Below, piece by piece: positions 53,878-61,779 of a DNA stretch of 64,000 nt (position 1 is the stretch's first letter; each line of letters opens with the position of its first letter). The translations under genes were made by a program, and so were the position numbers. The notes beneath the pieces are model-generated. The model was not told where the DNA came from. It saw only the letters and a list, made by a program, of their open reading frames with translations, and did not search any database. The stretch comes from Valencia hispanica (lineage: Eukaryota; Chordata; Actinopteri; Cyprinodontiformes; Valenciidae). The stretch spans positions 57,471,286-57,535,285 of the forward strand of contig OY747702.1 in the NCBI GenBank assembly GCA_963556495.2. Direction: 5' to 3'.

Positions 53878-54320
53878 TTTTATTTTCCACCTAATTACCC
53901 GAAGCATCTTGAATTGCCTTGTTGCTGAAAGGGTGTTATGGAAGAAAATATCTTCTTTCTTTAAAAAAGGAGGAGGCTGGAGTCCAAATTGGCGTTTTCT
54001 TGTATTTTATTAAGCAGCTTGGCCAGTCTTGTACAAGAGCAACGCTCGAACACTCGCACCCATCTCATGCATGACTTCTCTGTAACCAGCCTCTGCCTAT
54101 AGCACCCACAATGTTATGTCTTCATAACAAGGTTAATCAAAACACTCCTCGCTGCAGCTAGAGGGAACAAGGTGAAAGGCCTCCACAATGATGTCAAATG
54201 ATCTCTTATTATGCCATATTCCCTGGATGCATTTAGCAATATGTAATTAATCATTTAATTCACATAACCCTGAAATATTCCTGTAACATGTGCTATACAA
54301 ATAAATGTGCCTTTGCTTTA
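53878..54320 (+). mobile_element. Second L2-B 3' end, split by LTR-like DNA
   Basis: Left piece: TTATTTTCCACCTAATTACCC, GAAGCATCTTGAATTGCC, TTGTTGCTGAAAG (53878-53930). Right piece: TGTGCTATACAAATAAATGTGCC (54289-54311). Together they restore the L2-B terminus almost exactly, with an intervening block of about 355 bp. The fragment is about 100 bp from the preceding L2-B end and in the same orientation. Confidence 0.75.
53934..54288 (-). mobile_element. Solo-LTR-like insertion
   Basis: The block starts TGTTATGG and ends CTGTAACA, giving TG...CA termini with a short inverted repeat (TGTTA/TAACA). On the minus strand it carries AATAAA near 54008 followed by about 70 bp to the end, as an LTR would. 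It interrupts an L2-B terminus cleanly. No convincing 4-6 bp target duplication is present, so identity as an LTR is probable rather than proven. Confidence 0.5.
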
Positions 54321-54499
54321 CCTAAGCCCTAACCTTGATCCATCTGTCCTTTCAAACTTTAGGCCCTTTTCAAAAGTCAGAAATCAAAATTCAAAATCAA
54401 TAATTCTGGAAAGGATATTCTTGAGATGCTTCAGTCCTTTTTAAAATGCACACAGCATTTTTAAAAGGTTTAGCCTAGTTTCAAAAGTCTTCATAGTAC

Positions 54500-54740
54500 T
54501 GATATTGCATGTTTAGAAGTTTTTATGAAGTTTTATTGGCTACTGATTCAGAACACTGTTGTTCTTTTGCTTGTAGAGCTGACAGCAGTCTTTGACACCG
54601 TTGACCACAGCATTCTAATCTCTCAACCAGAGCTTTGTGGCATCAAAAGCACTGCATGGAAGTGGTTCAGGAAATCCTCGATAAACCCTGGACAATCAGT
54701 TTCTTCTTCAGCCCCACTTACTTGTGGAGTTCCTTAGGGA
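54500..54740 (+). mobile_element. L2 RT fragment, motif A region
   Basis: Plus-strand 54525-54737 reads LLLVELTAVFDTVDHSILISQPE, GIKSTAWKWF and APLTCGVP, the L2 RT motif A to block B segment. The catalytic Asp of DLSAAFD is replaced by Glu (VELTAVFD). It stops abruptly at CGVP, where a segment in the opposite orientation begins. Confidence 0.75.
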
Positions 54741-55010
54741 TCAGGTCAGAATTGAGGATTACTCTAAGGTTCCTCACTGACTTTTTAATACGGGAAGCCA
54801 GTGGACCAAGACCCTCAACTAGTTTGGGAAGAAATCTGTCGGGGGCACAGACAAGAACTTCTGTTTTTTTTTCTATTAAGTTAAAGGAGGTTGTCACACA
54901 TCCAGCTCTTAACAGTATCCAAGCAACAAAGCAAAATCTTGGACTTAGAAACATCCTGAGGCTGTTAAACCCGAGGGTCCCCCAATTGGCTTGAGACAAC
55001 ACAACCTGAC
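54741..55010 (-). mobile_element. L2 RT fragment, downstream region, opposite orientation
   Basis: Minus-strand 55010-54741 reads FNLIEKKTEVLVCAPDRFLP and VRNLRVILNSDLIPKE, which belong about 80-130 residues after motif C in L2 elements. It abuts the plus-strand motif A fragment with the 3' ends of both facing each other. Confidence 0.7.
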
Positions 55011-56095
55011 AGAAAAAATAGTCATAATGCACATCAAATTAAACAGAAGACCCCGCGGTACAAGGCTATCTAAACTATTTTTTACCAAACACAACTCAGA
55101 TGCCACGTAAATAACTATTTGCGAACAAACTAGTAACATCATAGTTTTGTCAACCTAACATCATAGTTTTGTCAACCCAGCCACCACATTTCTGGCTCTG
55201 CCGCAGTAATCCTTTGTCCTAAATTCACAAGCAGCCCCTCAAATGAAAGCAGAGAACCAGCCGATTCCAAGGATACATCAGCCAAGACGCTACACCAAAT
55301 CCCCGCGGAGATATAAGCCAAAGTATAACACAACAGGAAATCGCTTTTCAGAATCGCAGTAGTAAAATTTGCCTTACCTTTGCTGTTTTGCAGTGTAAAG
55401 ATGATTTCTTCGCCAAATAAACTGTATTTTCTGATACTTCCATCTCTTATGCACCATTCAGAACTTTTCGGGCATCTCTCTTACTATTTGTGGCTCCTAT
55501 GAAGTGTTTTTGTCGTCTCTTCGCTGAGAATGCTGGCACTTCCTGGTACTCTGTTCTCGGCTCTCTGGTTGGCTGACTGTGTTGTCAATCTTGTTTGGAA
55601 AGTTTTGGCGTTATTCCATAGGCTTCTACGAATCCAACAAGGTATTGGTCATCAAAATTGACCAATCCGTTGCGAGGGTAGGTCTTTGCGTAAAATAAAA
55701 CTACCAGCCGGCAAGGCATGTGCATTACACAAGAGGGCGCAGAGCGCACAGGATAAAAATACGCATATATCCATTATTGAATTATTATCAGATTTCTTTT
55801 CCAAAAGTGTTTATTTTAGGACTACTGAACACTATGTGACATTAAAATTAAAAAAATATAACTTTTACATGACAAAAATAGAAATGCCACTTTGTGCCAA
55901 ACTGGACACCTCGCCTGACTTGCCTGTACTAAAACCTCTCTAGTTTTGTCCTGCTTCACATAATCAGTATCAACTTTTGCAGAGATAATGTGCACATGTT
56001 GTATTTACATTTTATTGAGTAACAACTGCCATTCAAGCAATATCCATAGAGTTTTTCAATATAGAACTATGTTTTTTGTTAGGTGGAGCAAAAAT
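55011..56095. other. Unassigned sequence
   Basis: No gene recognised. A duplicated ACATCATAGTTTTGTCAACC occurs at about 55136-55177, a short tandem duplication of about 20 bp. No other structure noted. Confidence 0.4.
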
Positions 56096-56099
56096 AAAT

Positions 56100-56665
56100 A
56101 AAAGAGATAGAGAGCTGAATATCATCAGCATAACAATGGTAGGAGATGTCAATAAAAGAACCTAAAATGTGATGGAGAAGAAGATAGACAATAAACAATA
56201 AAGGCCCCAAACCGGAGCCCTGGGGCACACTATAAAGAAGTTAAGAAGAGGAGAACTTACATTTAGCAGTGGACACATCAAATGATCTTCTAGCTAAATA
56301 GGAGTAAAACCATGTGAAAGCAGAAGCTGATATCCTAATCCGGTGTTTCAACCTGTCAACCAAAACGGTATGATTGTTGATTTCAAAGGCAGAGGTGAGA
56401 TCGAGCACCAGTACGACAGGACATTAGCCAGTATCACTCTGCATCATCATGTCATTAGAGACTCTAAAAAGAGCGGTTTCAGTAAAGTGAGCTTTTCCAA
56501 ATCCAGATTGATAGGGATCGAGAATGCTGTGCTTGTCTAAAGCAGCAAAAAGTTGTTTAGCGACAACTTTTTCTAAGATCACAGAAATAAATGGCAGGTT
56601 TGAAATTGGCCTATAATTGCAAAGAAAAGAAGGGTCAAGATTAGACCTTTTTAAAAGAGGAGTGA
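56100..56665 (-). mobile_element. L2-like RT fragment, decayed
   Basis: Read from 56665 to 56100 on the minus strand with a few stops, this shows motif A (LDLTSAFEINNHTVLVDRL), then FTWFYSYLARRSFDVSTAK, SVPQGSGLGPLLFIVYLLL and motif C (SYHCYADDIQLSISF). The YADD box is intact, and motif A has AFE for AFD. The subfamily differs from L2-A and L2-B. It ends where the Rex1-like copy begins in the other orientation. Confidence 0.75.
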
Positions 56666-56667
56666 AC

Positions 56668-58235
56668 TTTATCCTTCACCTCAGCCATGGACTATTCTGA
56701 TCCACAAATTTGACTTCAACCAAGTCAGGAAATGCTGATACCCCCTTTTTCTTCCCTTCCCAATTCTATGTCTCCAAAAGTCAGGTAAAGAGACATTTGG
56801 AGAAACTGAACTGGAACAAGGCTGCAGGTCCAGATGCTGTCAGCTCCAGAGTCCTGAAGGCCTGTGCAGATTAGCTCTGTGGGATTCTGCAGCCCCTCTT
56901 CAACCTTAGCCTGACCCAGGAGAAGGTTCCATTGTTGTGGAAGACATTCTGCCTTGTTCCAGTACCAAAGGAAAATCACCCATCAGTCATCAATGACTAT
57001 AGACCCGTTGCCTTGACATTCCACATCATGAAGGTCCTGGAGAGACTCCTGTTGGCACCCCTGAGTAAGCAAACAAGAACATATAAGGACCCACTGCAGT
57101 TTGTTTATCACTGTGGAGCTGGAGTTGAAGATGCCATCATACACCTGCTTCATCCAGTCCACTGTCATCTGGACAAAGCGGGCAGCACTATGAGGATCAT
57201 GTTCTTTGATTTATCCAGTGCATTGAATACAATTCAGCCTGATCTGCTTTGTCAGAAACTTCTGAAGACACAGATGGAGCCCTCAACAATTGCCTGGATC
57301 AGTGACTACCTGACAAACAGACCACAGTTTGTGAAACTGAAGAATTGTGTCTCAAACCAGGTGGTCAGCAGTACAGGAGCACCACAGGGGACCTTACTCT
57401 CACCCTTCCTTTTCACACTGTACACCTCAGACTGGGTGTACAAATCAGAGACATGTCATTTGCAGAAATACTCAGATAACTCTGCAATTGTCGGGTGTAT
57501 CAGTGATGGACAAGAAGCTGAATACAGAGAGCTGGTGGACCGCATTGTGACATGGTGTAGAAACAATTTTCTTACTTTGAATGTGAATAAAACAAAGGAG
57601 ATGATTGTAGATTTCAGAAGAAACAGGGAAAAGTCAAACACTGTTTCCATCATGGGAGAAGAAGTGGAGGTGGTGGAGGAGTATAAATACCTCAGAGTTC
57701 ACCTTGACAACAGACTGGACTGGAGATTGAACAGTGAAACAGCCTACAAGAAGGGACAGAGCAGACTGTACTTCTTGAGGAAGCTTAGATCCTTCAAGGT
57801 TTGCAGCAAGATGCTGCAAATCTTATACAAGTCTGTTGTGGAGAGTGTAATCTCTTCAGCCATCATCTGTTGGGGTAGCAGCATCTGAGCCGGGGACTTA
57901 AAAAGGCTCAACAACCTGATAAAGAAAGCTGGTTCCTTTCTTGGCACTACTGTGGAACCACTGGAAATGATGATGTAAAGAAGGATTCTTCATAAAATCA
58001 AAAAAATTATGGACAACCCTTAACATCCTCTTCATGAGACTGTCATACAACAACAGAGTGTCTTCAGTCGGAGGCTTATTCAGTTTCGCTGCAATACAGA
58101 CCGCTACAGGCAATCCTTCCTGCCCACAGCCATCATATTATCTACAACAACTCCTTAAAGAATTAATTATATGAGCTGCAACAAAACTCAATTTCCATCT
58201 GGGATCAATAAAGTATTTTTGAATTGAATTTGAAT
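56668..58235 (+). mobile_element. Rex1-like LINE, 5'-truncated copy
   Basis: Matches the 14983-17570 copy from the position equivalent to about 16550 through the 3' end. It starts TTATCCTTCACCTCAGCCATGG and ends CTGGGATCAATAAAGTATTTTTGAATTGAATTTGAATTG. It has RT only, no endonuclease. Several sequence differences from the 15 kb copy show that they are separate insertions rather than a recent local duplication. Confidence 0.88.
56715..58160 (+). pseudogene. Rex1-like reverse transcriptase, several stops
   Basis: The longest open part, 56932-57888, covers INDYRPVALTFHIMKVLERL, motif A FFDLSSALNTIQPDLL (ALN for AFN), VSSTGAPQGTLLSPFLF, motif C YSDNSAIVG and FLRKLRSFKVC. Motif C has SDN instead of SDD, which would abolish catalysis. 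A TAG at about 56872 interrupts KACAD*LCGIL upstream. A TGA at 57886 (CGA in the 15 kb copy) and later stops near 57976 and 58021 interrupt the C-terminus. Confidence 0.88.
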
Positions 58236-59347
58236 TGATCTGAATTGAAATCACAGAGGTCTGTAATTTTCATCACGGGTACACTTGAACTGTAAGAAAC
58301 AGAATGTCAAAAACAATCCAGGAAATCACATTGTATGATTTTTAAATAATGTATTTGTATAATGGTGCAGAATGTTGAGGCTATTCGTTTTACTGAATGA
58401 ACTGCATCTCCCAGCATCCTTTCACTGAACAAACTGCATCTCCCAGCATCCGTGGCGCTCCCCTCAACCCATTCTCATTGGTCTGTGGCCAATGATGACA
58501 TCACAGAGTTAATAAAGGCAGCACAAATATTGAAACCCTTGTCTTTTGGTTCCTACCAGCAGTGCCGCAAGGAGACGCTTTAATCCATTGCTAGCATTTT
58601 TCCCTTTTTCTTTCGAACCTGCTGGACCAGGAAGAACTCCCCTTTTTAAACTTTGAAGTGAACCGGCCAAGCAAACTGACTCCCCATCGGCGTAACCAGG
58701 GAGTCCGCTGGCCTCTGAGCTCTATTGAAAACCGGCCTGAGTCCCTCAGCGCCTAAGGTCGGACGTCCGCTTTTCTGACCTCGGTTTTGCGCAAAACCGC
58801 CCCATTAAACTGGACACTTTCAAGTCGTTCTACGTTCTTCGTCGTGGACTGTGGAGAGAGTCATCACCAAGTAGGATAAACCTGGTTTATTTCTTTTGGT
58901 CTGGGTAGACGAGATTAGGTCTAACGGGTTAATATATAAATTTTTCTGTGGTTAAAATAAGTCTGTCAACTTGTTAACTACTGTTTATTCTTGGTCGTCT
59001 GTTGCTGTACACCGACCCTGAATGTTTCATGCTTTTTTTTATTTATTATTTTACTTGGGTTGCAACCAGAAGCAGTATATTATATTGTATTATTTCCCAG
59101 CTTGTTTTATTGTCTGCTGCGGTCGCCGCGTTTCTGTTTAGACAGGTCGAGTGGCCTCCGTTGATTCTCTTTTTCTGTCACCCCTTTTCCTTTGTCCAAG
59201 CCACCATTGCTAATTGAAACTAGCTTTTGTTGGATCACCACGCGGTCTTCCTTTGTCTCCCTTTGTGAACTGATTGCGCCAAGTGATAAGGCTTGGGTGA
59301 TTGATCGTATTGAGGGGCTAAGAACCCCCCTCATTTGCTCGCTGTCT

Positions 59348-59402
59348 TCCACACACAGACACGCACACAGCCGCACACAGCCACACACAGCCGCACACAC
59401 AC
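59348..59402. repeat. CA-rich imperfect repeat
   Basis: Imperfect CACACAGCCG units repeated four to five times within the LTR-like block. Confidence 0.85.
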
Positions 59403-59488
59403 GGACCCCGTTCCCTCGACATTAACTTTTTCTATATTTTTGCATGCGTTAGAATAGATGGAAATTATAAATCAAATGTAATCTGCAA

Positions 59489-61077
59489 TGTTCCAATCTG
59501 GAAGCAGGGTTTGGGGACTTGGGGTCGGGCTCTCCAATCTCTGGTGCTGAGGTCACCGAGGTCGTTAAAAAGCTCCTCGGTGGCAAGGCTCCGGGGGTGG
59601 ATGAGATTCGACCGGAGTTCCTCAAGGCTCTGGATGTTGTGGGGCTGTGTTGGTTAACGCGGCTCTGCAATATTGCGTGGACATCGGGGGCAGTTCCCTT
59701 GGATTGGCAGACCGGGGTGGTGGTCCCCCTGTTTAAAAAGGGGGACCACAGGGTGTGTTCCAACTACAGGGGGATCACACTTCTGAGCCTCCCTGGTAAG
59801 GTCTATTCAGGGGTTCTGGAGAGGAGGGTCCGACGGATAGTCGAAGCTCGGATCCAGGAGGAACAATGCGGTTTTCGTCCTGGCCGTGGAACACTGGACC
59901 AGCTCTACACCCTCAGCAGGGTCCTAGAGGGTGCGTGGGAGTTCGCCCAACCGGTCTACATGTGTTTTGTGGACTTGGAGAAGGCGTTCAACCGTGTCCC
60001 TCGGGGGGCCCTGTGGGGGGTGCTCCGGGAGTATGGGGTACCGGGCCCCTTGATACGGGCTGTTAGGTCCCTGTACGACCGGTGCCAGAGTTTGGTTCGC
60101 ATTGCCGGCAGTAAGTCGGGCTTGTTTCCAGTGAGAGTTGGACTCCGCCAAGGTTGCCCTTTGTCACCGATCCTGTTCCTAACTTTTATGGACAGGATCT
60201 CTAGGCGCAGCCAAGGCGTTGAGGGGATCCGTTTTGGTGGCCTCAGGATCGGGTCTTTGCTTTTTGCAGATGATGTGGTCCTGTTGGCTGCATCGGAGCG
60301 TGATCTACAGCTTTCGCTGGAGCTGTTCGAAGCCGAGTGTGAAGCGGCTGGGATGAGAATCAGCACCTCCAAATCCGAGGCCATGGTCTTGAGCCGGAAA
60401 AGGGTGGGGTGCCTCCTCCGGGTCGGGGATGGGGTCCTTCCCCAAGTGGAGGAGTTTAAGTATCTGGGGGTCTTGTTCACGAATGAGGGAAAAATGGAGC
60501 GGGAGATCGATAGACGGATTGGTGGGGCATCTGCAGTTATGCGGGCGCTCTACCGGTCTGTCGTGGTGAAGAGAGAGCTGAGCCAAAAGGCGAAGCTCTC
60601 GATTTACCGGTCGATCTACGTTCCTACCCTCATCTATGGTCACGAACTCTGGGTGGTGACCGAAAGAACGAGATCACGGATACAAGCGGCTGAAATGAGT
60701 TTCCTCCGCAGAGTGTCTGGGCTCTCCCTTAGAGATAGGGTGAGAAGCTCAGTCATCCGGAGGGGGCTCAGAGTAGAGCCGCTGCTTCTCCACATCGAGA
60801 GGAGTCAGTTGAGGTGGCTCGGGCATCTGGTCAGGATGCCTCCTGGACGCCTCCCTGGTGAGGTGTTTCAGGCACGTCTCACCGGGAGGAGGCCCAGGGG
60901 AAGGCCCAGGACACGCTGGAGGGACTATGTTTCTCGGCTGGCCTGGGAGCGCCTTGGGGTTCCTCCCGAGGAGCTGGAACAAGTGGCTGGGGAGAGGGAA
61001 GTCTGGGTCTCTTTGCTTAGGCTGCTGCCCCCGCGACCCGACCCCGGATAAGCGGAAGAAAATGGATGGATGGATGG
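59489..61077 (+). mobile_element. Rex3 LINE, 5'-truncated, with exact target duplication
   Basis: The element runs from TGTTCCAATCTGG to the GGAAGAAAATGGATGGATGG tail and is flanked by ATCTGCAA on both sides (59481-59488 and 61078-61085). It contains the complete RT region but no endonuclease. Both conserved Rex3 RT sites are present: TGGCAGACCGGGGTGGTGGT at about 59704, and the reverse complement of CGGTGACAAAGGGCAACCTTG at about 60151-60171. Insertion occurred inside an LTR-like block, so it is one of the younger events here. Confidence 0.95.
59519..61051 (+). CDS. Rex3 reverse transcriptase, 510-codon open frame
   Basis: An uninterrupted RT and C-terminal region. The frame is open from the truncated 5' end with no family start codon, so expression would need an outside promoter and start. 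Blocks seen: KKLLGGKAPGVDEIRPEFLKAL; VPLFKKGDHRVCSNYRGITL; EEQCGFRPGRGTLDQLYTL; motif A CFVDLEKAFNRVPRGAL (usual AYDRV or AFDRV, here N); VGLRQGCPLSPILF; motif C LLFADDVVLLA (catalytic DD intact); SKSEAMVLSRKRVG; VEEFKYLGVLFTNEGKM; then YVPTLIYGHELWVVTERTRS and GRRPRGRPRTRWRDYVSRL. It ends at TAA 61049-61051, 26 bp before the tail end. The full open frame over 1.5 kb shows little decay. Confidence 0.9.
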   Translation: MGSGSPISGAEVTEVVKKLLGGKAPGVDEIRPEFLKALDVVGLCWLTRLCNIAWTSGAVPLDWQTGVVVPLFKKGDHRVCSNYRGITLLSLPGKVYSGVLERRVRRIVEARIQEEQCGFRPGRGTLDQLYTLSRVLEGAWEFAQPVYMCFVDLEKAFNRVPRGALWGVLREYGVPGPLIRAVRSLYDRCQSLVRIAGSKSGLFPVRVGLRQGCPLSPILFLTFMDRISRRSQGVEGIRFGGLRIGSLLFADDVVLLAASERDLQLSLELFEAECEAAGMRISTSKSEAMVLSRKRVGCLLRVGDGVLPQVEEFKYLGVLFTNEGKMEREIDRRIGGASAVMRALYRSVVVKRELSQKAKLSIYRSIYVPTLIYGHELWVVTERTRSRIQAAEMSFLRRVSGLSLRDRVRSSVIRRGLRVEPLLLHIERSQLRWLGHLVRMPPGRLPGEVFQARLTGRRPRGRPRTRWRDYVSRLAWERLGVPPEELEQVAGEREVWVSLLRLLPPRPDPG

Positions 61078-61540
61078 ATCTGCAAGGTTGACCTGTTTCA
61101 TTAATAAATTCCCTTAATTAACGAGAAGTTTCCTGTGCTATTTCAGTGTGTGCTGTAAAGTTTGTTAAATCCCCCTTTCAGAAGAGACTGACTGTCTGGT
61201 TTAATTAAAAGTATCTCATTTATGAGATTGGTCCCCCTGATGTTCTTTAATAAACAGGTTAAACTCGAACGTCATCAATAATTATATTAACATTAAATTA
61301 TTGATTATAATTATTGATGCTCAGAAAACCAGACAATGTTTTTTAATTAATAGTTACAACAAGAAACACAAGTATTTGGTCAGTAACAAAAGTTCACCTA
61401 AATACTTTGCAATGCAACCTCGGTTGGCAATGACGGAGGTCGAACGTTTCCTGCAGGTCTTCACCAGGTTTGGTATTTTTTGGCCCATTCTTCTATGCAG
61501 ATCTTCTCTAGAGCTGTGATGTTTTGGGGCTGTTGGTGTT

Positions 61541-61779
61541 TTGCACGTTGCAATCCAACATAGTGCATAACAAGTCGCAACTGATGTGATGCTTTAGAGT
61601 ATATACGTAGCATATGCTAATTTTCAACTCTTGTCCCTGGTTGGGCTTCTAAACATCCTCAAGAAAAGAATTTAAATATCAATATCAAATATCAAATAAA
61701 ATATCCTTGCACACCCAATACACATCTATGTAGGTTTCACTCATTCATACATAAAACAAGTACTAATTAATCATGGGTA
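61541..61779. other. Unassigned sequence
   Basis: Short A+T-rich interval before the L2-B leader. No structure recognised. Confidence 0.4.

Larger units (their letters stand above)
58373..61361 (+). mobile_element. Solo-LTR-like element in Tc1, itself hosting Rex3
   Basis: The block begins TGTTGAGGC and ends TTACAACA, flanked by AGAA on both sides (58369-58372 and 61362-61365), a 4-bp target duplication. TG...CA ends with a TGTTG/CAACA inverted repeat fit an LTR. Removing the Rex3 copy and its duplication leaves about 1.39 kb. TATA-like AATATATAAATT lies near 58931 and AATAAA near 61249, in the order expected on the plus strand. No gag, pol or env coding sequence is visible, which fits a solo LTR formed by recombination. 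A C/A-rich patch (59348-59402) is internal. Confidence 0.6.
58280..61540 (-). mobile_element. Tc1-like remnant split by a 3-kb insertion
   Basis: Left part 58280-58372 (GTCAAAAACAATCCAGGAAATCAC, ATTTGTATAATGGTGCAGAA) matches the subterminal region of the 22.8 kb Tc1 copy. Right part 61362-61540 (AAGTATTTGGTCAGTAAC, TTGGCAATGACGGAGG, CTTCACCAGGTTTGGTA, GATGTTTTGGGGCTG) is the next portion of the same element. The two join smoothly once one AGAA is removed. Only the 3' part of the transposase region remains and it is non-coding. Confidence 0.75.

Noticed and set aside
59348..59402. CRISPR-like short repeats
   Set aside because: Imperfect CA-rich microsatellite without unique spacers of constant length, in a eukaryotic genome.
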